Shown here in pieces: positions 27,749 through 35,114 of a stretch of 40,249 nt of DNA; position 1 is the stretch's first letter, and each line of letters begins with the position of its first letter. This stretch comes from Sinomicrobium sp. (GTDB taxonomy: Bacteria; Bacteroidota; Bacteroidia; Flavobacteriales; Flavobacteriaceae). The notes under the pieces were generated by a model, which saw only the letters and a program-made list of their open reading frames with translations, made no database searches and was not told the DNA's origin. The stretch is taken from NCBI GenBank assembly GCA_029266035.1, contig JAJUFH010000027.1, positions 1-40,249 on the forward strand. The letters are read 5' to 3'. Position numbers and translations under genes: made by a program.

Positions 27749-27756
27749 TATCTTTG
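27749..27756 (+). promoter_or_regulatory. -7 promoter element for the toxin-antitoxin pair
   Basis: TATCTTTG fits TAnnTTTG. The start would fall near 27762, about 12 nt before the ATG at 27774. No clear -33 element. Confidence 0.45.
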
Positions 27757-27773
27757 TTGAAAAGATATATGAT

Positions 27774-28028
27774 ATGAATACGAAATTAACTTTGACAATA
27801 GAAAAAGAGGTCATTGAAGTTGCAAAGGAATATGCAAAAGAGAAAGGACAAAGTCTTTCGGAAATGGTGGAGAACTATTTCAAGTTTGTAACACTAAAAA
27901 GAATTAAACTTAAAGAAAAGCAACTTTCTCCAAAAGTTAGAAAATTAAGAGGAATTATTAAAACAGAAAATGACCTTGACTACAAACAAATTTTAACCGA
28001 AGAACTTTCCAAAAAATATGGAGTATAA
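27774..28028 (+). CDS. Antitoxin, ribbon-helix-helix type (DUF6364-like)
   Basis: This 84-aa protein starts MNTKLTLTIEKEVIEVAKEY, the signature of ribbon-helix-helix antitoxins: a short beta strand, then a helix, then GQSLSEMVENYF. The C-terminal half (QLSPKVRKLRGIIK...YKQILTEELSKKYG) would wrap the toxin. It overlaps the PIN gene by 11 bp, the usual antitoxin-first order with translational coupling. In known systems such antitoxins neutralise the toxin and repress their own promoter. The module lies immediately after attC-like arm A4. Confidence 0.85.
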   Translation: MNTKLTLTIEKEVIEVAKEYAKEKGQSLSEMVENYFKFVTLKRIKLKEKQLSPKVRKLRGIIKTENDLDYKQILTEELSKKYGV

Positions 28029-28449
28029 ACTTTTTTTGGATTCGGACGTTGTCATCGATTTTTTCACAGACAGAGAGCCGTATGTGAATCCTGCAAGTGA
28101 ACTTTTTGAACTCAATGAACAAGGAAATATAAAATTGTATTTGTCTGCAATAAGCATCAATAACATTTACTATATCACAAGGAGATTTTTAGGACATAAA
28201 AAAACACTTGAAGTCATCGAGATGTTAACAGAAATGACAGAGATTATCGGAACGACAAAAAAGGAGATTATTCAAGCTTTGAAAAATAATTTTTCAGATT
28301 ATGAAGATTCCATTCAATATTCCTCTGCACTGACAATAAAAGATTTAGACGCAATTATTACACGAAATATAAAAGATTATAGAAATTCTTCGATCGCTGT
28401 TATGACACCATCGGATTTTCTAACAATGAAAGAAAAAAACGAGAAGTAA
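28018..28449 (+). CDS. PIN-domain toxin (VapC-like)
   Basis: This 143-aa PIN-fold endoribonuclease probably cleaves tRNA or other RNA when not bound by the antitoxin. The first acidic patch is in LFLDSDVVIDFF (D8, D10, D14), with the C-terminal acidic residues in YEDSIQYSSA and DLDAIITRNIKDY. In the middle, SAISINNIYYI has Asn where many PIN proteins have Glu; this is common in the PIN_3 group from Bacteroidota as I recall. It is AT-rich like its partner. Confidence 0.85.
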   Translation: MEYKLFLDSDVVIDFFTDREPYVNPASELFELNEQGNIKLYLSAISINNIYYITRRFLGHKKTLEVIEMLTEMTEIIGTTKKEIIQALKNNFSDYEDSIQYSSALTIKDLDAIITRNIKDYRNSSIAVMTPSDFLTMKEKNEK

Positions 28450-28524
28450 CTACTTGTCATAGCATTGACAGAAAAAATGGGACGAAATTGATTTTCCACC
28501 TTGTCCCGTCAAATACGCTTTGAA

Positions 28525-28580
28525 AATAGTACCAATAAAAAAACGCTCAAGTGAACTTGGCGTTTTTTTTGGTACTATTT
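28525..28580. terminator. Long bidirectional terminator-like palindrome
   Basis: AAATAGTACCAA (28525-28535 plus bulge) through CAAGT (28548-28552) pairs with ACTTG (28555-28559) through TTGGTACTATTT (28569-28580), with only two single-base bulges. The inner part is an A7-CGC stem answered by GCG-T8, so it can end transcription from either side. It lies 76 bp past the PIN toxin stop and about 240 bp past the integrase stop on the other strand. A smaller hairpin, GGGACGA/TTGTCCC, sits at 28479-28507. Confidence 0.65.
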
Positions 28581-28818
28581 ATTCGTGCGCTTCACAGAAC
28601 AATTTTCGAACCATTTTATGCAGGATTTGAAGAAGTTGGTGGTTGAAAAAATCGGATAGTCCGGAACTCTACTGATAAAAAAACAGCATTGAGTTTTAGC
28701 TATACACTCTCTAAGGATGCCCATAGGGGATTAAGAAATTTAGGTATTAAGCAGGATTTCTATAACAGGACCGTATTTCTAAGAAGTTTTGAACGAAATT
28801 GCAGGGCGGTGTCATTTC

Positions 28819-29886
28819 CTATAGGTTATCTAAAGGACTTCGGAGCTTTGTTTTCGTGTGGTTTGATACATGAGTATAAATCTGGGTGGTTTTTATAGAA
28901 TTGTGCCCTAAAAGTTCCTGGATAAACCGAATATCGGCCCCGGACTCCAATAGATGTGTAGCGTAAGAATGACGTAAGCCGTGTATCCCCACTTTTTTGC
29001 GTATGCCAGCCGATTTCATCGCTTTCCGGAAAACGGCTTGTACACTACTTTTGGAATACGCCCCGCCATAAGCCCCTTCAAACAAGAAGTTTTTGGGCTT
29101 ATAAAGACGGTAATATTGTCTGAGCAAACCCAGTATCGATTCCGGAAGGGGTACGTAACGATCTTTTTTACCTTTGGCAGAAGCAATGAGCACATATCGG
29201 TTTTGACTGTCTATGTCCCCAATTTTCAGTTTAACCACTTCACTTACCCGAAGCCCCATGCCATAACACAGTTTTAAAATAAGCAGGTGTTTAGGGTTTT
29301 TTACCTGTTCAAAAAGTTGTTTTATTTCATTTTTGTTCAGCATTTTGGGTAAAAGCTGTGGTTTTTTGGGACGAGGGATATCAAAAAACATTTTGGGGCG
29401 GTGCAAAACCTGTTCAAAGTAGAATTTTACAGCATTGATTTTTCCGTTGATCTTACGCTCACTCATTTTTTCTTTTTGCACACAATAGAGAAAATAGTCC
29501 TTGAGCCGTTGTGGCGAAAGACCCTCCACCGGATGCTCGCCGATAAGTTTTAGCAAATGGGCAAATTCGGCCAGGTACATTCTGATAGTGTTCGGGCTAT
29601 AGGCCTTTAGTTGTAGCTGATTTCTAAGACCTTTAAATGCCTTTTGGTTAACGGGGTGAATGTGCAAATCCAGTGTATGCCCCAAAGGTTTGGTCTTTAG
29701 CTCCAATTGTGTGCGGGTGGAAGGAAAATCAGGCAAGTACCAGGCTTTGTTGGTCTGGCTCCATTTTGCCGAAGGGAAACGCTTTTTGAGCTCATCCTTT
29801 AATTGTGTGCTGTAGGGAAAACGAATGAAGATAACTTTCTTTCCCCGGTGTTCACCGAACTCAAAACTATAGCTGTTTAAATCCAT
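28819..29886 (-). CDS. Tyrosine recombinase/integrase with HARP-like N-terminal extension
   Basis: This 355-aa site-specific recombinase has a complete catalytic set: R213 (GLRVSEV), K238 (SAKGKKDR), H302 and R305 (HGLRHSYATH), H328 (LGHNS) and nucleophile Y337 (IYTHV). Residues about 85-165 are a SAM-like core-binding domain. Residues about 1-65 add a module with IRFPYSTQLKDELKKRF and KWSQTNKAWYLPD, which resembles HARP-type DNA-binding repeats. By eye its GC is about 45%, like the core genome, while the genes on both sides are clearly AT-richer. It lacks the IntI-specific insertion near the third catalytic patch, so it is XerC-like and not a typical integron integrase. It is divergent from the type II restriction gene. 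Confidence 0.9.
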   Translation of the reverse strand: MDLNSYSFEFGEHRGKKVIFIRFPYSTQLKDELKKRFPSAKWSQTNKAWYLPDFPSTRTQLELKTKPLGHTLDLHIHPVNQKAFKGLRNQLQLKAYSPNTIRMYLAEFAHLLKLIGEHPVEGLSPQRLKDYFLYCVQKEKMSERKINGKINAVKFYFEQVLHRPKMFFDIPRPKKPQLLPKMLNKNEIKQLFEQVKNPKHLLILKLCYGMGLRVSEVVKLKIGDIDSQNRYVLIASAKGKKDRYVPLPESILGLLRQYYRLYKPKNFLFEGAYGGAYSKSSVQAVFRKAMKSAGIRKKVGIHGLRHSYATHLLESGADIRFIQELLGHNSIKTTQIYTHVSNHTKTKLRSPLDNL

Positions 29887-30016
29887 ATCCCAAATGTTTA
29901 AGGGATAAAAGTAATCAATTTTTGATATACAAAATAATGAATGATATATAAAATGATGAATTAATAAAAATTTTCTAAACCTAAGTAAATACTGTTACTT
30001 TTTGCGATTAAGGTAT

Positions 30017-30050
30017 TTTGTTAATAGAAATGGTTAATTGTGTATATTTG
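30017..30050 (+). promoter_or_regulatory. Promoter-like pair upstream of the restriction endonuclease
   Basis: TTTG (30017-30020) and TATATTTG (30043-30050) lie 22 bp apart, close to the Bacteroidota -33/-7 spacing. A second -7-like box, TATCTTTG (30097-30104), lies nearer the gene. An upstream ORF of seven codons (30111-30134) ends as ATGA over the gene's ATG. The remainder of the 244-bp gap (29887-30130) is featureless AT-rich DNA. Confidence 0.45.
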
Positions 30051-30052
30051 TG

Positions 30053-30063
30053 TGTTACCCAAC
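30053..30063 (+). repeat. Left copy of an 11-bp inverted repeat flanking the type II module
   Basis: TGTTACCCAAC here is the exact reverse complement of GTTGGGTAACA at 32484-32494. The match extends with one mismatch into TAT on the module side. The pair encloses the REase, methylase and DUF6471 genes. Confidence 0.5.
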
Positions 30064-30130
30064 ATATAAAAAACGAGATTCCGAGATAAAATTTTATATC
30101 TTTGAAAATTATGAAAACCAATAAAATTGA

Positions 30131-30817
30131 ATGAAATTAACAGCGGAACAACTCTATAAAAAACTTGTTGAAGACTATAAATTAATCGGAGAAACAGGAA
30201 ATATAAAATTTACGGTTAAGGATTTAAGCATTTTAATACAAACAAAAGACACCGTTGGAAATTTACTTCAAGAATGGTTAAAAGCTTGGTTTCAGAAAGA
30301 ACAAATTGACTTTGAAGAAAATACAAATTCTCAAACATTTCCAGACTTCCTACTTGACAAAGACGACCACAAAAAAGGACTTTTAGAAGTCAAATCCTTT
30401 GATTTCGATAGAGGCCCAGGATTTGATTTAGCAAACTTTGATTCTTATTGTAACTCGCTTTTAGACAACGCTTATCGAATAGATTCTGACTATTTGATTT
30501 TGGCTTATCAAATGAATAATGGAGTTATAAGCATTAAAAATGTTTGGCTAAAAAAGATTTGGGAATTAGCTTGTCCGAGTAGCACGTATCCTTTAAAAGT
30601 TCAAGAAAAGAAAAGTGTTATTTACAACATACGACCAAGTATTTGGTATTCCGACCGTTCTAAATTCAAGCCATTTAATAGCAAAGAAGAATTTTTATCG
30701 GCATTAAACAATACACGATACCAATATCCTCAAACAAGACATACAAACGGACATTGGTTAAGAAACGTCTTAAAAAACTATCAAGAGCATACAGGAGTTT
30801 CTTTGACAGTAGAATAA
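30131..30817 (+). CDS. Type II restriction endonuclease, NgoBV/NlaIV-like
   Basis: This 228-aa protein has a PD-(D/E)xK-type active-site pattern: FPDFLLDKDD (Asp75 region) followed by GLLEVKSFDF with E-V-K. It matches my recollection of the NgoBV restriction family, whose founding members cut GGNNCC; this was not confirmed by search. The convergent gene is a C5-cytosine methylase, as expected for such a system, and the two coding ends overlap by 37 bp (30781-30817). Codon use is AT-rich, unlike the adjacent recombinase gene, which suggests separate acquisition. Confidence 0.7.
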   Translation: MKLTAEQLYKKLVEDYKLIGETGNIKFTVKDLSILIQTKDTVGNLLQEWLKAWFQKEQIDFEENTNSQTFPDFLLDKDDHKKGLLEVKSFDFDRGPGFDLANFDSYCNSLLDNAYRIDSDYLILAYQMNNGVISIKNVWLKKIWELACPSSTYPLKVQEKKSVIYNIRPSIWYSDRSKFKPFNSKEEFLSALNNTRYQYPQTRHTNGHWLRNVLKNYQEHTGVSLTVE

Positions 30818-32127
30818 ACCAAATTACTCTCATAAATTTCGGCAAGCTCTTTTGCAACGTGTTCCACAACAGGAACTGCAACCGTATTGCCTAATAAATC
30901 AAAGGCTTCAGTTTCTTTTACAGGTATTTCGTACCATTCAGGATAACCAAACAGTCTTAAGCCTTCTCTTATGGTTAATCTTCTTAATCCACCATTATCA
31001 GGAACGGCTAACCTAGAAACATCAGTTGCTACAAGTGTAGGAGCAATATCATTTGGGTCAAGAATTTTATTGATTTCAAAACTTAATTTTCCAGTAACAA
31101 TATTGTAGCCTTTAGGTTTTGTTGTATCATAATCCCTATATTTCTTCTCACCGTTTTCTGTTATCTCACGAACCAGTTTTTTAGGATGTTCAAATCTTAA
31201 ATATCCCTTTTCAACTAAATCATTCAACATTTCTTCTAAATTTTGAGATTGATAGAATGTAGATATTTGTTCAAGATTTAATGGCATTCCATCCATCCAA
31301 TCAATACCAATTTTTTCAGCCCAATGCTTTTTCCGTCTTTCTTTAAACAACTTGTTTAATAAGACAATTTGTTCATCAGAGACTTCGCCTTTAATTCCAA
31401 TATCCCAACTATGAATATTGTTATTTCCACCTCTTTTATCTTTAATAGATTTACCGTACAAATCTTCAATATCGAAATGGCTTAAAAGCTTTTTTGTTAA
31501 ATCAGTATTCATTGTTTCAAGACCATTTTCCAATATGGACTTTAAAACTTTAAAGCTTTTAGATTCGGTTTTTATATTTGGCTTTTTATCTTTTGTTCCT
31601 ACAATAAATATTCTTTTTCTTGATTGAGGTAATCCAAAATCAATGGAGTCCAAAACTTCCCAAGAAACCTCATAACCTAATTCATTTTCAAGCTTGTAAA
31701 GAATTGTAGATAAGGTTCTTCCTATTTCATCATTTTTATTTTCCAAATCGTGTTTTACAAGTCCTTCCACATTTTCTAAAATAAAACCATAAGGCTTTTT
31801 ATCTCTCAAAATTCTTTCTATTTCAAAAAATAGTGTTCCTCTCGTATCAACAAATCCTTGACGTTTCCCACCAGCACTAAACGGTTGACAAGGAAATCCA
31901 CCCAATAGAAAATCAAAATCAGGAATTTGCTTATTTTCAACTTGAAAAATATCGCCTACAAAATAATCGTGATTAAAGTTTTTAGATAAAGTTTCTACAG
32001 CATAAGGCTTAATTTCAGAAGTCATTACACATTCTGTTTCAAAACCTAAATCTTGAAATGACTTTTCAAAACCTAATCTAATTCCACCAAGTCCTGCAAA
32101 TAAATCTATGAATTTTACTTTCTGCAT
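30781..32127 (-). CDS. DNA (cytosine-5-)-methyltransferase of a type II restriction system
   Basis: This 448-aa enzyme methylates cytosine C5 using S-adenosylmethionine and protects host DNA from the partner endonuclease. Motifs appear in order: I DLFAGLGGIRLGFE, IV GGFPCQPFSAGG with the catalytic Cys, VI ENVEGLV, VIII QSRKRIFIVG, and X LLGNTVAVPVVEHVA. A long target-recognition region lies between VIII and IX (about residues 185-375). GGNNCC specificity would be expected if the REase call is right. It starts 1 bp after the DUF6471 stop, so the two are one operon. Confidence 0.93.
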   Translation of the reverse strand: MQKVKFIDLFAGLGGIRLGFEKSFQDLGFETECVMTSEIKPYAVETLSKNFNHDYFVGDIFQVENKQIPDFDFLLGGFPCQPFSAGGKRQGFVDTRGTLFFEIERILRDKKPYGFILENVEGLVKHDLENKNDEIGRTLSTILYKLENELGYEVSWEVLDSIDFGLPQSRKRIFIVGTKDKKPNIKTESKSFKVLKSILENGLETMNTDLTKKLLSHFDIEDLYGKSIKDKRGGNNNIHSWDIGIKGEVSDEQIVLLNKLFKERRKKHWAEKIGIDWMDGMPLNLEQISTFYQSQNLEEMLNDLVEKGYLRFEHPKKLVREITENGEKKYRDYDTTKPKGYNIVTGKLSFEINKILDPNDIAPTLVATDVSRLAVPDNGGLRRLTIREGLRLFGYPEWYEIPVKETEAFDLLGNTVAVPVVEHVAKELAEIYESNLVYSTVKETPVCS

Positions 32128-32128
32128 T

Positions 32129-32407
32129 TTATTGTTTTTTTAGGTTATAATCGGCTTGAGGTTCAGCAGCAATTGCTAATTGACTTTCGTATTCTTCAAT
32201 TTCTATTTTTTCACATCCAATTACTGTTAAGCATTGTAGAAAAAAAGCCGCACTAAATGAACCTCGACTGATTTTACTATCGATACTTGATTTAGTTTCT
32301 TCAATGCCTATTTGTTCAAGCATACTCGCCAAGTCCGAATTTGAAATTCCTCTACGAACCAATTCTGACTTCAATAAACGTTTGACTTTATCATTCCAAT
32401 CTGACAT
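32129..32407 (-). CDS. DUF6471 domain protein, first gene of the type II system
   Basis: This 92-aa protein (MSDWNDKVKRLLKSEL) belongs to the DUF6471 type: a small helical, HTH-like fold with VRRGISNSDLASMLEQIG and the ending SRGSFSAAFFLQCL. Such proteins are often found beside C5-methylases and I infer a controller-like DNA-binding role, which is not proven. The ATG at 32407 is preferred; extending to 32431 would require a TTG start. A promoter-like TTTG (32460-32457) and CAAATTTG (32436-32429) 20 bp apart lie upstream, overlapping repeated GCAAAT motifs that could be an operator. Confidence 0.7.
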   Translation of the reverse strand: MSDWNDKVKRLLKSELVRRGISNSDLASMLEQIGIEETKSSIDSKISRGSFSAAFFLQCLTVIGCEKIEIEEYESQLAIAAEPQADYNLKKQ

Positions 32408-32483
32408 AATAATAGATTTGTCTCGTTGCAAATTTGACTAATAATTTGTAAATATGCAAATAAAAAGGCAGAAATAAAAATAC

Positions 32484-32494
32484 GTTGGGTAACA
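32484..32494 (-). repeat. Right copy of the 11-bp inverted repeat flanking the type II module
   Basis: GTTGGGTAACA is the reverse complement of 30053-30063. It abuts the left arm of attC-like element A1 (from 32493), so the end of the type II module and the start of the element coincide. Confidence 0.5.
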
Positions 32495-32614
32495 ACGTGT
32501 ATAAATAATAGCGGTTTAAGTACTTAAATCAAAGTGATTTCCGTAAATTTATCGTCAGTACAAAACCGAAAAGTTAGCGTGTTAATTCCGCTACTATTCA
32601 TACACAAACCGTTG
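32493..32614 (+). repeat. attC-like imperfect palindrome (copy A1)
   Basis: The left arm (32493-32514, CAACGTGTATAA...TAGCGG) pairs with the right arm (32588-32614, CCGCTACTATT...AACCGTTG) at 20 of 22 positions once a five-base insertion (GTTTG in the complement) in the right arm is allowed. The loop is about 73 nt. It lies between the type II module and the type I operon and has the same orientation as A2. Unequal arms with extra bases on one side are typical of integron attC hairpins. Assignment to a recombination site is inference. Confidence 0.7.
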
Positions 32615-32647
32615 TATGCCATGCTGAAAAAACCACCGCACAAATAG

Positions 32648-32721
32648 CACATTTGGTTTTTGCCGACACACAGGCAAACGCTGAAAAACCAAAAGAGCTA
32701 TTTTTTAGCCAACGCTCGGAC
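32648..32721 (+). repeat. Accessory repeat B1 between element A1 and hsdR
   Basis: This copy runs from CACATTTG (32648-32655) to GCCAACGCTCGGAC (32708-32721) with 52 nt between. The same two end blocks recur at 39756-39830, 53 nt apart. The interior is less conserved but shares AAACGC- and AAAGAG-like patches. Confidence 0.55.
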
Positions 32722-32741
32722 AGAAATAGAAACTGAATTGA

Positions 32742-35114
32742 ATGAATAAAAAAGACTTATCAGAATCGGACATAAAAGCAAAGTTTATCACTCCTGCAAT
32801 ACTGAATGCAGGTTGGGACGAACTGACTCAGCTTGGACGTGAGATATTTTTCACGGATGGCCGTATTTATGTGAAAGGAAAACTGACCGCAAGAGGAAAA
32901 AGAAAATTTGCCGACTACATTCTGTTCTACAAACCGAATGTGCCAATTGCCATCATTGAAGCAAAGGACAACAAACACTCAGTAAAAGGCGGAATCCAAC
33001 AGGCACTTGGGTATGCAAATACACTTGACATTCCTTGCGTTTTCAGTAGTAATGGAGACGGTTTCTACTTCCATGACAAGACCGCAACTGACGGACAAAT
33101 AGAAAAAGAACTTTCACTTGAAGAATTCCCAAGTCCTGAAACGCTTTGGGAGAAATACAAAAAATACAAAGGCATTGAAAGCAATGACGTTGAAGAAGTT
33201 GCTTCTCAAGAATATTTTCAAGACGAATCAGGTAGATCACCAAGATATTACCAGCAGATTGCGATAAACAGAACCGTTGAAGCTGTTGCAAAAAAGCAAG
33301 ACCGAATTCTTTTGGTCATGGCAACTGGAACTGGAAAAACATATACTGCTTTTCAAATCATTTACAGACTTTGGAAAAGTGGAGCAAAGAAAAGAATCTT
33401 GTTTCTTGCTGACCGTACCGCATTAATTGACCAAACCGCGAGAGGTGATTTCAGGCATTTCAAAGATGCAATGACAATCATTAAACACAAGCAAATAGAT
33501 ACAGCTTACAATATTTATTTGGCTTTGTATCAGGGTTTGTCCGACAGCAAATCAACAGATGCCTACAAACAATTTAGCCCTGACTTTTTCGACCTAGTAA
33601 TCATAGACGAGTGCCACAGAGGAAGTGCAAAAGAAGACAGCAAGTGGCGTGAAATACTCGCCTACTTCAACAAGGCAACTCATATTGGCTTAACTGCCAC
33701 ACCAAAGGAAACTACAGAAGTTTCAAACATTGAATATTTCGGAGACCCGATTTACACCTATTCTTTGAAACAAGGAATTGATGACGGTTTCCTTGCTCCT
33801 TACAAAGTGGTTAAAATCACTTTAGATATTGATGCAGAAGGCTGGCGCCCACCAAAAGGATATTTGGACAAAGACGGAAATCCAGTAGAAGACAGAATCT
33901 ACAACAGAACTGACTTTGACCGTAACATCATTGTCGAAGAAAGAAGAAAATTGGTTGCAGATAAAATCACGGAATTTCTAAAAGGAAATGACCGATTTGC
34001 AAAGACGATAGTTTTCTGCATTGACATTGAGCATGCCGAAGGCATGCGAACTGCATTGGCTAACGCCAATGCGGATGAAGTTGTTAAAAACAGTAAGTAC
34101 GTTATGCAAATTACGGGCGACAATGAAGAAGGAAAACGTGAGTTGGATAGCTTTATTAATCCTTCTGAAAAATACCCAGTTATTGCCACAACTTCAAAAT
34201 TGATGACTACTGGAGTTGATGCTCAAACTTGCAAATTGATTGTTCTCGATAGCAATATTGGTTCTTCCACTGAATTTAAACAGATTATTGGTAGAGGAAC
34301 AAGAATCAATGAAGAATATGGCAAGACCTATTTCACAATTATTGATTTTAGAAATGTTACCAATCATTTTGCCGACCCTGACTTTGACGGTGATCCTGTA
34401 ATGATTAAGCAAGTGGGCGAAAATGATGACCTCACAGGCACAGAAGACGAAACTACCGAAGAAGTTATCACCGACATTATAGACGGAGAAGAAATTGAAT
34501 TCCCTGAATATCCAGAAATCGAAGGCGGAGGAGACATTGTTGAAGAACCGAGAGTGAAAATTCGGGTTGATGGCGTGCAGGTAAGAGTGGTTAATGAACG
34601 AGTTCAGTATTTGGGTGCAGACGGCAAAATAATCACAGAAAGCATTCGGGATTATACCAAGAAAAGCGTTGGTGAGAAATTCAAAAGCCTTGATGATTTC
34701 CTGAATCGGTGGAATGCATCTGAACAGAAGAAAGTCATCATTGAAGAATTGGAAGACCAAGGAATTTTCTTCGAACCACTCAAAGAAGAAGTCGGAAAAG
34801 ACTTTGACCCTTTCGATTTGATTTGTCACGTAGCTTTTGAGGCAAAACCATTGACCAGAAAAGAACGAGCAGAAAACGTGAAGAAACGCAACTACTTCAC
34901 AAAATATGGAGACAAAGCCCAAGCGGTTATCAATGCTTTATTGGATAAGTACTCTGATGATGGATTGGTAACCATTGAAAGCACAGAAGTATTGAAGCTT
35001 GACCCACTCAACAAATTGGGAACACCTTTAGAACTTATCAAAGCCTTTGGCAGCAAGGCTGAATACATCAAAGCATTAAAAGAATTAGAAAACGAATTAT
35101 ACAAAACGGCATAA
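32742..35114 (+). CDS. hsdR: Type I restriction enzyme, R subunit
   Basis: This is the motor and nuclease subunit of a type I restriction system. It translocates DNA and cuts away from the recognition site. The N-terminal nuclease has ADYILFY (D58) and IIEAKD (E73, K75). The SF2 helicase follows with Walker A ATGTGKT (194-200), DECH box IIDECHRGS (about 287-295), HIGLTATP and the later GRGTRINEEYGKTYF. At 790 aa it is in the shorter half of the HsdR range. An acidic linker (EDETTEEVITDII) lies near residue 565. Its stop is directly followed by the hsdM ATG. The region upstream (32615-32741) holds repeat B1. Confidence 0.93.
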   Translation: MNKKDLSESDIKAKFITPAILNAGWDELTQLGREIFFTDGRIYVKGKLTARGKRKFADYILFYKPNVPIAIIEAKDNKHSVKGGIQQALGYANTLDIPCVFSSNGDGFYFHDKTATDGQIEKELSLEEFPSPETLWEKYKKYKGIESNDVEEVASQEYFQDESGRSPRYYQQIAINRTVEAVAKKQDRILLVMATGTGKTYTAFQIIYRLWKSGAKKRILFLADRTALIDQTARGDFRHFKDAMTIIKHKQIDTAYNIYLALYQGLSDSKSTDAYKQFSPDFFDLVIIDECHRGSAKEDSKWREILAYFNKATHIGLTATPKETTEVSNIEYFGDPIYTYSLKQGIDDGFLAPYKVVKITLDIDAEGWRPPKGYLDKDGNPVEDRIYNRTDFDRNIIVEERRKLVADKITEFLKGNDRFAKTIVFCIDIEHAEGMRTALANANADEVVKNSKYVMQITGDNEEGKRELDSFINPSEKYPVIATTSKLMTTGVDAQTCKLIVLDSNIGSSTEFKQIIGRGTRINEEYGKTYFTIIDFRNVTNHFADPDFDGDPVMIKQVGENDDLTGTEDETTEEVITDIIDGEEIEFPEYPEIEGGGDIVEEPRVKIRVDGVQVRVVNERVQYLGADGKIITESIRDYTKKSVGEKFKSLDDFLNRWNASEQKKVIIEELEDQGIFFEPLKEEVGKDFDPFDLICHVAFEAKPLTRKERAENVKKRNYFTKYGDKAQAVINALLDKYSDDGLVTIESTEVLKLDPLNKLGTPLELIKAFGSKAEYIKALKELENELYKTA

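Noticed and set aside
28689-28898. 69-codon plus-strand frame before the integrase stop
   Set aside because: Its second part is antisense to the integrase gene and its first part shows no recognisable protein pattern.
28819-29886. Calling the recombinase an integron integrase (IntI)
   Set aside because: The extra segment that marks IntI near the third catalytic patch is not present, so only XerC-like tyrosine recombinase is supported.
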